Shown here one piece after another: positions 15,296 to 21,984 of a stretch of 24,723 nt of DNA. A model generated the notes under the pieces. It searched no databases, had not been told where the DNA came from, and saw only the letters and a list, made by a program, of their open reading frames with translations. Numbering within the stretch: position 1 is the stretch's first letter; each line of letters opens with the position of its first letter. Where the stretch lies: NCBI GenBank assembly GCA_964470845.1, contig CAYYEL010000031.1, forward strand, positions 1 through 24,723, in the 5' to 3' direction. The position numbers and the translations under genes are program-made. The DNA comes from HGM04593 sp964470845 (GTDB taxonomy: Bacteria > Bacteroidota > Bacteroidia > Bacteroidales > Bacteroidaceae).

Positions 15296-16993
15296 ATGAG
15301 ATTTTTAAATTTATTTTTGTTGCTTGTGGTTGCGGTCGGCAGCCTATTTGCGGCCAAAGAGCCCAAAGAGGTAGCGGGTGTAAGAAAATCGTTAGCCGTA
15401 ATTCTTGTATATAACGACGGTAAATTGCTTCGTAACGGATTCGGAGTTTTTGTGGGCGAGAAAGGCGAAGTGTTGTCGTCTTATTCGCTTTTTCAAGATG
15501 CCGACAGCGCCGTGTGTGTTGATGTTGCAGGAAGGGTGCGTCCTATTGAGTGTATCGTAGGTGCCGATGATATTTATGATTGCATAAAGGTTCGTGCAGC
15601 GTGGGATAAAAAAATAAAGCCGCTTAAAATTGCCGCAAATGCAGCCTCGGAGGGAGATGTCCTTTATATGGTTGCCTCGGTATCAAAAAAGAGTGCACCC
15701 GCCGAACAGCTTATTGTTTCGGACGTTGCAACGGTGTCGAGTGTGGCATACTATACGTTCCAAAAGCCATTGCCTGCTGTTTATCAGTCGGCACCGGTGG
15801 TGAGCGAGAGTGGCGAGCTTGTGGCTCTTGTGCAACCCTCGGCTGTAAGTGATACCATTCGCAGTTATGCAATTGCAGCATCTTTTGTGGATGCTCTTGC
15901 GACAACCTCGCTTACATATAACAGCTCGTTGTTTGAGAATATTGATATTAAGCGTGCGCTTCCGCCTACACAGAAAGAGGCTCTTACAACGCTTTATCTG
16001 TTACAGGGACTTTCGTCCGGGAGCGACAGGAATAAATTCCTTGAGCCGCTTTTCGATTATATCGACGAATATCCGCAAAGCTACGAGGGGCATTTGATGC
16101 TTGCCGAACATTACGCCACTGCCGATAGCGCTTTTGACAAGGCTCGTACCGAGTGGGACGAGGCTCTGAGGTTGACCGACCGTCGCGACGATGTTTACTA
16201 CAATATTTCAAAGGTGTTTACCGGGGCGGTGGCACGATACGCCGCAGGCAACGACTCTGTGGCTGTGCAATTTGTGGATAGTGCTCTTGTCAATATCAAT
16301 AAGGCTATTGCAATAAAATGCGAGCCTCTCTATCTTAATTTCAAAGCCGAGTTGCATTTTGCCAAGGGTGATTTTGCCGATGCCTACGACTGCTACGAGG
16401 CTCTCTCGCGCACTAATATGAGCAGTGCCGATGTTTATGCGGCTGCTGCGAAATGTAAAGAGGCGCTTGACGAGCTTGACGCTGCAATAGTGCTGATGGA
16501 CAGCGCTGTTGCAACATTCGGCTCGTTACCGGTAGGGGCTATGGCGCCTTATATGCTCAATAGAGCAATGCTTAAACATAAGGCAGGGCGTGCACGCGAG
16601 GCTGTACTCGATTTTAATGAATATGAGAATCTGCGTGAGGGTAAACTGACTGCGCCTTTCTATTATATGCGCGAGCAAGCCGAGTATGATGCAAGAATGT
16701 ACCAGCAGGCTCTCGCTGACATTGAACTTGCAATTTATATGCAGCCCGACGAACCGCTCTATCTTATAGAGAAGGCTCGTTTGTGCTATCGTGTTAAGAT
16801 GGTCGATGAGGCGCTCTTGTCTCTTGCGCGTGCTGTGGAGCTTGTGCCCGAGAGCCCTGACGTGCACTATCTTGTGGGGCGCTGTCATCTTTATAAGGGT
16901 GATAATGCGATGGCCAAGGAGGCCTTTATGAGAGCTAAGGAGTATGGGCATCCCGATGCCGAGGCTCGCCTTGCCGATATTGACAAGCAGTAG
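15296..16993 (+). CDS. secreted protein: degenerate trypsin-like domain followed by TPR repeats
   Basis: 565 residues from the ATG at 15296; an in-frame TTG two codons earlier is ignored. A signal peptide (MRFLNLFLLLVVAVGSLFAA) directs export. Residues about 25-205 follow the trypsin/HtrA plan, with GFGVFVGEKGEVLSSYSLF where the catalytic-His strand should be, DDIYDCIKVRA at the Asp position and YQSAPVVSESGELVAL at the serine-loop position. The His is replaced (SSYSLF) and the Gly-Asn-Ser-Gly-Gly loop is reduced to QSAP, so this is probably a non-catalytic pseudoprotease. Residues about 225-565 form roughly eight TPR helices pairs (for example SADVYAAAAKCKEALDELD, PDVHYLVGRCHLYKGDNAM). Likely a periplasmic scaffold. 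It lies 39 bp after rlmB. Confidence 0.8.
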   Translation: MRFLNLFLLLVVAVGSLFAAKEPKEVAGVRKSLAVILVYNDGKLLRNGFGVFVGEKGEVLSSYSLFQDADSAVCVDVAGRVRPIECIVGADDIYDCIKVRAAWDKKIKPLKIAANAASEGDVLYMVASVSKKSAPAEQLIVSDVATVSSVAYYTFQKPLPAVYQSAPVVSESGELVALVQPSAVSDTIRSYAIAASFVDALATTSLTYNSSLFENIDIKRALPPTQKEALTTLYLLQGLSSGSDRNKFLEPLFDYIDEYPQSYEGHLMLAEHYATADSAFDKARTEWDEALRLTDRRDDVYYNISKVFTGAVARYAAGNDSVAVQFVDSALVNINKAIAIKCEPLYLNFKAELHFAKGDFADAYDCYEALSRTNMSSADVYAAAAKCKEALDELDAAIVLMDSAVATFGSLPVGAMAPYMLNRAMLKHKAGRAREAVLDFNEYENLREGKLTAPFYYMREQAEYDARMYQQALADIELAIYMQPDEPLYLIEKARLCYRVKMVDEALLSLARAVELVPESPDVHYLVGRCHLYKGDNAMAKEAFMRAKEYGHPDAEARLADIDKQ

Positions 16994-17060
16994 AAACTGT
17001 TTCTTATGTACAGTTGTTACCGAATATATAACAAAGATTTTCAATATAAATAAGAAGATT

Positions 17061-18140
17061 ATGAGACTTATTTCTTTTTTATCACTGTGTGTGTTGGCAT
17101 TGACCGCTTCGGCCGATGATTTTAGGATTGTGGGTAAGGCCTCGGCCGATGCTGATGGTAAAAAGCTGTATCTTATCGACCAAAATACGCTTGTAAAAGT
17201 CGATTCGTGTATAGTAGCCGGCGGTGTATTCGAGTTTAAGGGTAGTACCGACGAACAACTTTTGTTTGAGCTTAAAGGCGTCGATAATCAAGGGCGCAGG
17301 AAGGTGTATATATTTGTGCAACCCGCATCGACGGTAATAGCAGATGTAGCCGCTGTGCCTGCAAAAGTATCGGACGACGGTGGGCTGAATGATATTTTAG
17401 CTGCAATTGAGGATAGTGTAAATGTTAAAAATAATGCTCTGAATGCGAGGGTGCAGCAGTTGGCCGCCGAGGGTAAAAATCGCGACGAAATTGCCGCAAT
17501 AATTAACCCTGACATCGAGGCTTTCTATGATATTTATCGTAAGGGCATTGATAATAACAAGGATAATATGGTGGGGGCGTATTTATTGGCAACGGTGGCC
17601 CCGCAATTCTATCCGTCATTGGGCGAGCTCGAAGAGGCGATGGCACAGGTGAAATATGCCGATAAGATTGCTTTTATTCGACAGATTAAGGGTGAATTTT
17701 TGAAAGCGGGTGCTACACAGCCCGGGGCAATGTTTGTCGATTTTGAGGGATTGGCGCTTGATGGCAGCCCCTCGAAACTATCGGATTATGTGGGGAAGGG
17801 CCGATATGTGCTTGTCGATTTTTGGGCGTCGTGGTGCGGCCCTTGTAAACGCGAGATTCCTCATCTGCTGGAGTTGCAGAATAAATACGGTGGCGATAAA
17901 TTCACAGTGCTTGGTGTGAATGTGTGGGACGAGGAGGCTAAATTTAAGGCGGCTCTTGAGAGTGAGGGGATAAACTATCCTCAGATTTTTGTTCCACGCA
18001 ACAACAAGGATAATGCCACTGAATTGTATGGCATTAAGGGTATTCCGCAGATTATTCTTTTTGGTCCTGATGGTAAAATAATCAAGCGCGACCTTCGAGG
18101 CGATGAAATGAAGGCTCTTGTCGGGGAGAAGATGAAATAG
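17061..18140 (+). CDS. TlpA-like thiol:disulfide oxidoreductase with N-terminal DUF4369
   Basis: 359 residues from the ATG at 17061, chosen because it opens a proper signal peptide (MRLISFLSLCVLALTASA); the frame is open 39 codons further upstream into the TPR gene but that part is not signal-like. Residues about 22-115 are a DUF4369-type beta domain (FRIVGKASADADGKKLYLID), followed by a helical linker. The C-terminal thioredoxin domain (about 220-359) carries WCGPC at 258-262 in VDFWASWCGPCKREIPHL and the cis-proline loop GIKGIPQIILF. Such proteins reduce or isomerise disulfides in the Bacteroidota periplasm or at the outer membrane. The substrate is unknown. It is the last gene of the dnaN run and ends before a strong hairpin. 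Confidence 0.92.
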   Translation: MRLISFLSLCVLALTASADDFRIVGKASADADGKKLYLIDQNTLVKVDSCIVAGGVFEFKGSTDEQLLFELKGVDNQGRRKVYIFVQPASTVIADVAAVPAKVSDDGGLNDILAAIEDSVNVKNNALNARVQQLAAEGKNRDEIAAIINPDIEAFYDIYRKGIDNNKDNMVGAYLLATVAPQFYPSLGELEEAMAQVKYADKIAFIRQIKGEFLKAGATQPGAMFVDFEGLALDGSPSKLSDYVGKGRYVLVDFWASWCGPCKREIPHLLELQNKYGGDKFTVLGVNVWDEEAKFKAALESEGINYPQIFVPRNNKDNATELYGIKGIPQIILFGPDGKIIKRDLRGDEMKALVGEKMK

Positions 18141-18159
18141 TCGCCGATGGACAGCGCAG

Positions 18160-18209
18160 GGTTTAAACAGTGATAGACGCCTAAATAGGCGTCTATCACT
18201 GTTTAAACC
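18160..18209. terminator. 22-bp perfect bidirectional terminator, overlapping the tilS end
   Basis: Arms 18160-18181 and 18188-18209 are exact complements (left arm begins GGTTTAAACAGTGATAG), with a 6-nt loop TAAATA. It lies 19 bp after the TlpA-like stop. The right arm encodes the last residues of TilS (W-F-K-Q) and its TGA stop, so the coding end of tilS is part of the terminator. Confidence 0.85.
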
Positions 18210-19509
18210 ACTCTAAGCAGATGACCTCGGTTGTCTGCCCATCGATGCTGCACTTTGCCGAGGGGCGTTCATCGACCAACCACAAAATATTGTCGTGGGC
18301 GTCGGTAACGACAAATTGCCGCTGCTTTTCTATTATGCTGCGTTTGCGGTCGGTGAGATAGTCGCTCACCAGCTTGCTCCCGCGCATCCCGAACGGCGCG
18401 AAGCGGTCGCCTCTCTTTGTGGGGCGCAGTATAAGGGGGAGTGCCACCTTGCGAGCGTCGAGTGTGGCAATGTTATGCTGCTTGGGAATTGTACCGTCGA
18501 ATGGCTCTTTTCTTACTCTTATAGTGCCGTATGGGGTGCTTGTGTCGCCCTCCTGCGGCAGGGTTATTGTTTGGCCGAATTGTTCGCCATTGGGGGTAAC
18601 TATCAGCTGATTGCGGTCTTTTATAACTGTGTAGTCGGCACTTTTGTAGCATTGTCCGCAGCCGCTGTCTATGCTGCCGATAATGTCGGCTGTCTGTGCG
18701 CTGTTGAAGCCTAAGGGGGCGAGTATCTCGTGCAATAGTGTTTGGGGTGAGGGCTCATTTTTAATGGCCTCAAGGTCGATTCTGTTGCCCGAGTATATGT
18801 GTGTAATGCTCTCTCTAAGGGCGCTGTCGTAGATGTTCTCGGCCTCGGCAATGCGCTCGGCGGTCTCGGCGAGTGTTTGCAGTATTGAGGGGTTTATTTG
18901 TGCCATAAGAGGCAGAATTTCTAACCTTATTTTGTTGCGCGTGTAGTCGCTTTTAAGGTTGGTGCTGTCGGTGATGTATTTCTCGCCGCAGACTTTTAGG
19001 TATTGTAGAATGTCGCTTCGGTCGATGCACAGAAGCGGGCGTATTATGTACCCGTTGCGGGGGCGTATGCCGTGCAGTCCTCTAAGGCCACAGCCGCGCA
19101 TAAGGTTCAGCAGCAGTGTCTCGGCGCTGTCGTCGCGGTGGTGGGCAACGGCAATTGCTAAGGCTTTCTGTTGTGTGCGTATCTGCTCAAAGGCTGTGTA
19201 GCGCTGGGTGCGTGCAGCCATTTCTATTGATACTTTATTTTTGCGGGCATATTTTTCGGTGTCAAACTCTACAATTTGCAGTGGAATGTTTAGCCTTTTG
19301 CACAGTGCCTCGACAAAATATTGGTCGCGCATACTCTCCTCGCCACGCAGATGGAAATTACAGTGAACGGCGATGCAATCGTAACGCAGCCGATGCAGAA
19401 TGTGAAGCAGGGCAACAGAGTCGGCTCCGCCGCTTAGGGCCACAAGTACTCGTGCACCGTCGGGCAGGAGTGTGTGTCGGGCAATGTATCGGGCTACGGT
19501 GTGCTGCAT
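18196..19509 (-). CDS. tilS: tRNA(Ile)-lysidine synthase
   Basis: 437 residues from the ATG at 19509; the frame continues upstream to a TTG at 19620, but that extension is Gln/Lys/Thr-rich and not family-like. TilS joins lysine to C34 of the AUA-reading tRNA-Ile, an essential step that lets AUA be read as isoleucine. The N-type ATP pyrophosphatase P-loop is SGGADS at 26-31. Further motifs are HCNFHLRGEES, AHHRDDSAETLLLNLMRGCGLRGL and DSTNLKSDYTRNKIR. The C-terminal domain (about 330-437) contains RPTKRGDRFAPFGMRGSKLVSDYL, typical of the TilS C-terminal substrate-binding part. It is convergent with the TlpA-like gene. A minus-strand TAACTTTG at 19608-19615 is a possible -7 element. Confidence 0.96.
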   Translation of the reverse strand: MQHTVARYIARHTLLPDGARVLVALSGGADSVALLHILHRLRYDCIAVHCNFHLRGEESMRDQYFVEALCKRLNIPLQIVEFDTEKYARKNKVSIEMAARTQRYTAFEQIRTQQKALAIAVAHHRDDSAETLLLNLMRGCGLRGLHGIRPRNGYIIRPLLCIDRSDILQYLKVCGEKYITDSTNLKSDYTRNKIRLEILPLMAQINPSILQTLAETAERIAEAENIYDSALRESITHIYSGNRIDLEAIKNEPSPQTLLHEILAPLGFNSAQTADIIGSIDSGCGQCYKSADYTVIKDRNQLIVTPNGEQFGQTITLPQEGDTSTPYGTIRVRKEPFDGTIPKQHNIATLDARKVALPLILRPTKRGDRFAPFGMRGSKLVSDYLTDRKRSIIEKQRQFVVTDAHDNILWLVDERPSAKCSIDGQTTEVICLEWFKQ

Positions 19510-19607
19510 CTTTCTTGTTTTTTGTATCTGTGTTAAACAAAAAGTGTGTGCGGGTTGTTGTTTCTTTTGCTTGGTTTGTTTGTGCGTGTAACGCAGAAGG
19601 TTATGAG

Positions 19608-19615
19608 CAAAGTTA
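19608..19615 (-). promoter_or_regulatory. candidate -7 element for tilS
   Basis: The minus strand reads TAACTTTG, a full match to TAnnTTTG. The -33 region 20 bp upstream (ATAAACATA) has no clear TTG. The leader would be about 90 nt. It also supports the ATG at 19509 over any start further upstream. Confidence 0.4.
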
Positions 19616-19718
19616 CGCAAATATTCTTTTTATGTTTATAGTTGCATTGATTATTTCTGTTTTTGATGCTGTTTTGTCGCTATTTTCCTTGTTTTAGCAA
19701 AAAAAGTGTGCTCTTTTC

Positions 19719-19749
19719 TTGGCTTTTATAAAAAGTGTTTCTATCTTTG
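19719..19749 (+). promoter_or_regulatory. tRNA-Cys promoter
   Basis: TTG at 19719-19721, 20 bp, then TATCTTTG at 19742-19749, an excellent Bacteroidota promoter. Transcription would begin near 19756, about 16 nt before the tRNA. Confidence 0.75.
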
Positions 19750-19771
19750 CACTCGCTAAGCAATAGCGCTC

Positions 19772-19843
19772 GGTACCTTGGATGAGTGGCTTAGTCAGCG
19801 GTCTGCAAAACCGTGTACGGCGGTTCGAATCCGCCAGGTACCT
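19772..19843 (+). tRNA. tRNA-Cys (GCA)
   Basis: A 72-nt cloverleaf: acceptor GGTACCT with AGGTACC, a short D stem GAT/GTC with one G-U pair, anticodon stem GCGGT/ACCGT, loop CTGCAAA with anticodon GCA at 19805-19807, T stem GGCGG/CCGCC with TTCGAAT loop, discriminator T. CCA is not encoded. It has its own promoter and terminator, so it is a single-gene unit. Confidence 0.95.
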
Positions 19844-19844
19844 C

Positions 19845-19886
19845 AAAAGGATGTGCAAATTTCAGGCACATCCTTTTTCTTTTTCT
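19845..19886 (+). terminator. terminator of tRNA-Cys
   Basis: AAAAGGATGTGC (19845-19856) pairs perfectly with GCACATCCTTTT (19866-19877) around a 9-nt loop and runs into TCTTTTTC. It starts 1 nt after the tRNA. Confidence 0.9.
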
Positions 19887-19897
19887 CGGAGTGATTG

Positions 19898-19929
19898 CTT
19901 AAAAGACAAGCGTCTAACGCTTTTTTAAG
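19898..19929. terminator. second hairpin before the FISUMP gene
   Basis: CTTAAAAG...AAGCG pairs with CGCTT...TTAAG around TCTAA, giving an interrupted stem with a T-rich 3' arm. It lies 27 bp upstream of the FISUMP start. It could be a backup terminator for the tRNA transcript or a leader structure of the next gene. Confidence 0.4.
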
Positions 19930-19955
19930 ATATAATAATTTAGATTGACAGGGTT

Positions 19956-20687
19956 ATGAGTAATTCAAATACTTTTCTAAAGGGTCTTTTTGTGGGGCTT
20001 CTGTTTTTTGTTACATCGGCTTTGTGTCTCTGTGCGCAGGAGGCTGATTCGGTGCTTGTGTCGCATTTAAAGGTTGTTGACCTTGGGCTGTCGGTCGATT
20101 GGGCCGGATATAATATAGGTGCAAGCTCGCCCGAGCAGAGTGGCGACTATTTTTCTTGGGGTGAGACGACTGTAAAGAATAGTTATTATCGTTCGAGATA
20201 TATTCATTATAAGGATGAGGCTTTTGTTAATTTAGGTACGTCTATTAGTGGCACAGAGTATGATGCTGCAACTGCTGCGTGGGGTAAGGGCTGGCGTCTG
20301 CCATCGCAGGCAGAGGTCGAGGAGTTGCGCGACGAGTGCGACTGGGAGTGGGTTACTTATCGAGGTGTGCAGGGCTGCAAGGTTACAGGGCCCAGCGGAA
20401 ATTCTATTTTTCTGCCTGCAGCCGGCATATTCTGGGGTGGTGATAAGCAGAGTGTCGGCGAGGAGGGCTGGTACTGGATGGGTGATGCCACCGAGGATGC
20501 TGAGTGTGCAAAAATTATATATTTCGATGCGTCGCGTTATTCGCCCGATTTTCTTGCCATAATGGATGTTGTAGATCCTATTACCGAGGCTAAGAGGATA
20601 GGTGGACAGACGATTCGTGCTGTGTGTGAACGCGGGGGTGTTGACAGTGTGGCTGTGCCTGCTGATTCTGTCTCTGCTGTAAATTGA
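19956..20687 (+). CDS. secreted FISUMP-domain protein (Fibrobacter succinogenes major paralogous domain)
   Basis: 243 residues. A signal peptide runs to about residue 27 (LKGLFVGLLFFVTSALCLCAQ). The rest carries the recurrent FISUMP motifs: VDLGLSVDWAGYNIGAS near 41, then GDYFSWGET, then GKGWRLPSQAEVEEL near 108, then FLPAAGIFWGG and YWMGDA, ending with GGQTIRAVCE. In Bacteroidales this domain is common on cell-surface and secreted proteins and its fold is related to C-type-lectin/sulfatase-modifying-factor-like domains; a binding role is supposed but not shown. There is no lipobox or anchoring motif. The stop is followed after 7 bp by the next gene, so the two are probably one operon. Confidence 0.85.
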   Translation: MSNSNTFLKGLFVGLLFFVTSALCLCAQEADSVLVSHLKVVDLGLSVDWAGYNIGASSPEQSGDYFSWGETTVKNSYYRSRYIHYKDEAFVNLGTSISGTEYDAATAAWGKGWRLPSQAEVEELRDECDWEWVTYRGVQGCKVTGPSGNSIFLPAAGIFWGGDKQSVGEEGWYWMGDATEDAECAKIIYFDASRYSPDFLAIMDVVDPITEAKRIGGQTIRAVCERGGVDSVAVPADSVSAVN

Positions 20688-20694
20688 TTAGATT

Positions 20695-21180
20695 ATGGCC
20701 GATAATTATCTTGAGAGGCGTCAGGAGAGCTATCGTGAACAGTCGGGGCAAAGGGCTGTAAAAAGGTCGTCTGTTTCGCTCGTTGGGCTTGCTCAGAGGG
20801 TGCAGGCTGCCTCTTTTGATACTTCGTATAGAGTGCGCCCCGACCAATTATGCAGAATGGTCGAGGCTGCGAGTGTGATAGGGGGCTCTTGTGTGCAATG
20901 TTATATTGTTCCTGCTTGCGGAGCTGCGGTTGTTGCCTGTGAGTTTGACGGCTCGGCCCAATGGTGCGATGCGTTTATCTTGCTGGGACTTTATGGTGCG
21001 ACAGAGAATGAGCATCTGATTTCTGTGGGACGCTGCTTGCAGATGATGCAGTTGCAGGCCGCCGAGATGGGCCTGTGTGTGGAGTTTACTCTCTCTCTTA
21101 ATGCTGCAAGCGTGGCCGCTGCTCTTGAGCTCTCTTTTAAACCGCTTGTGTTGCTTGCTGTGGGAAAGCCTGCAAAATAG
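20695..21180 (+). CDS. degenerate nitroreductase-like protein
   Basis: 161 residues, cytosolic, no signal peptide. It is not a clear member of a named family, but the second half follows nitroreductases: residues about 96-123 (AFILLGLYGATENEHLISVGRCLQMMQLQAAEMGLCVEF in pieces) match the helix D-x-G-x-x-A/C-Q-x-x-x-L-x-A-x-E-x-G-L-G/C, and the end, FKPLVLLAVGKP, matches the usual P-x-x-V-L-A-L-G-K-P strand. The first half starts MADNYLERRQESYREQ and then gives VRMVEAASVIGGSC-type sequence where FMN-binding R/S/P residues normally stand; the canonical R-x-S-x-R motif is missing. It is probably a flavin-fold relative that has lost or changed cofactor binding. It is co-transcribed with the FISUMP gene and its stop is 11 bp from the end of the convergent lipoprotein gene. 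Confidence 0.6.
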   Translation: MADNYLERRQESYREQSGQRAVKRSSVSLVGLAQRVQAASFDTSYRVRPDQLCRMVEAASVIGGSCVQCYIVPACGAAVVACEFDGSAQWCDAFILLGLYGATENEHLISVGRCLQMMQLQAAEMGLCVEFTLSLNAASVAAALELSFKPLVLLAVGKPAK

Positions 21181-21191
21181 TGGCCTTGTGG

Positions 21192-21668
21192 TTATTTTAT
21201 TACGCTGTTAAGTTTTTTTACAAATTCTTTAAGAACGGCCTTACAGCTTTTGTCTCCACGGAAGTGTGCGGTCATTATAATTTCGCCGCTTCGCAGGTCG
21301 GTGATTGTGGCTGTGAATCGTGTAAATGCGTAATAAAATACGTCATAGTAATAGTGGTAATCTAAATCAAGAATGTAAAGTGAGTTAAATTCTTGTGTGT
21401 ATGTGAATTCATTATGCTGCGACGATTGACCATAGTTGCTATCAAGGTTGAATGCTTTTTTAGCCGAGCCGTATGACATTAGTTTGTAACCGTTGCTTTG
21501 CAATTGGTATTGAAGTTCGCCCAGTGCATCGCTTCCGTCATTTGTTGCTTGGTTGATGGTGATAGGGTTTTTACGTGAATAGGTGTGGTCGCTGTTTATG
21601 TGTACCTTAACGCTTCCGCACGAGATTAGCAGTGTGCTTAGAATAAGCAGGGTGAGAGTTTTTTTTAT
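21192..21668 (-). CDS. small lipoprotein of unknown function, apparent AUA start
   Basis: 158 residues if initiation is at ATA (21666-21668). From there the product reads MKKTLTLLILSTLLISC (initiator counted as Met), a textbook lipoprotein signal peptide with lipobox L-I-S-C and Cys at residue 17, followed by G-S. No ATG, GTG or TTG occurs in this frame between the upstream TAA (21687-21689) and the lipobox. AAAAGGA lies about 5 nt before the ATA and could act as a ribosome-binding site. The only later start, a TTG at 21503, would remove the signal and 55 residues. The mature protein has an alternating hydrophobic/aromatic pattern (LDLDYHYYYDVFYYAF) and ends with FRGDKSCKAVLKEFVKKL. No family was recognised. 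It is probably anchored to a membrane facing the periplasm or surface. Its leader is the structured region described next. Confidence 0.72.
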   Translation of the reverse strand: MKKTLTLLILSTLLISCGSVKVHINSDHTYSRKNPITINQATNDGSDALGELQYQLQSNGYKLMSYGSAKKAFNLDSNYGQSSQHNEFTYTQEFNSLYILDLDYHYYYDVFYYAFTRFTATITDLRSGEIIMTAHFRGDKSCKAVLKEFVKKLNSVIK

Positions 21669-21710
21669 ATTTGTCCTTTTTAGAAGTTAATAATGCGCTT
21701 CTTTACGATT

Positions 21711-21890
21711 GAACACAAAATGTGCAGACAATCGTCATACACCTCAGAGCTCACCACAAGCCATAACACCATATGAGAAAGTCTGCACAATGCGCAAACT
21801 CTCTTAGGTGCTAATTGTTTGTTCTTTTTTTGTCTCTAAGGTGGTGAATCTGAGGTTAAGAACAAATATGTCTGTCATCGGGCTGATGAC
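21711..21890 (-). ncRNA. structured RNA region: two hairpins with mutually complementary loops
   Basis: Read on the minus strand from the promoter at 21895-21926. In order: a small hairpin GTCATC/GATGAC (21874-21890); hairpin A with a 9-bp stem TTTGTTCTT/AAGAACAAA (21858-21866 with 21818-21826); hairpin B with a 9-bp stem TGTGCAGAC/GTCTGCACA (21781-21789 with 21721-21729) and inner TCATA/TATGA, followed by TTTTGTGTT. The loop of A contains ACCTCAGA-T-TCACCAC (21856-21841) and the loop of B contains GTGGTGA-GC-TCTGAGGT (21757-21741): 15 bp of complementarity. The two loops can kiss or form an alternative fold. It may be a cis-acting leader of the lipoprotein gene or an independent RNA of about 180 nt. 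No Rfam family was recognised. Confidence 0.6.
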
Positions 21891-21894
21891 GGTG

Positions 21895-21926
21895 CAAATA
21901 TAGTGGCTTTTATTCTATTTTCCAAA
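21895..21926 (-). promoter_or_regulatory. promoter for the structured RNA / lipoprotein transcript
   Basis: On the minus strand TTTG (21926-21923), 20 bp, then TATATTTG (21902-21895), a full Bacteroidota match. It lies just beyond the gyrB terminator and reads into the structured region and the lipoprotein gene. Transcription would begin near 21888. Confidence 0.75.
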
Positions 21927-21930
21927 ATAA

Positions 21931-21961
21931 AAAGCGAGTGTGTTTTTTACACACTCGCTTT
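21931..21961 (-). terminator. gyrB terminator
   Basis: A perfect 13-bp stem (AAAGCGAGTGTGT with ACACACTCGCTTT) and a 5-nt loop. On the minus strand it is followed by TTATTTT and lies 23 bp beyond the gyrB stop. The plus strand is also T-rich afterwards (CTTTGTTTG), but no plus-strand transcript is expected. Confidence 0.88.
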
Positions 21962-21984
21962 CTTTGTTTGTTGATTGCTGCTTT

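Noticed and set aside
16944..17060. N-terminal extension of the TlpA-like protein into the TPR gene
   Set aside because: The 39 extra residues are not signal-like and overlap the coding end of the TPR protein; the ATG at 17061 opens a proper signal peptide.
21721..21789. TGTGCAGAC...GTCTGCACA considered as a terminal repeat of an insertion element or as 6S RNA
   Set aside because: The repeats are only 9 bp with 51 nt between them and no transposase. The pattern of two separate hairpins with complementary loops does not match the single rod of 6S RNA. It is kept as an unclassified structured RNA.
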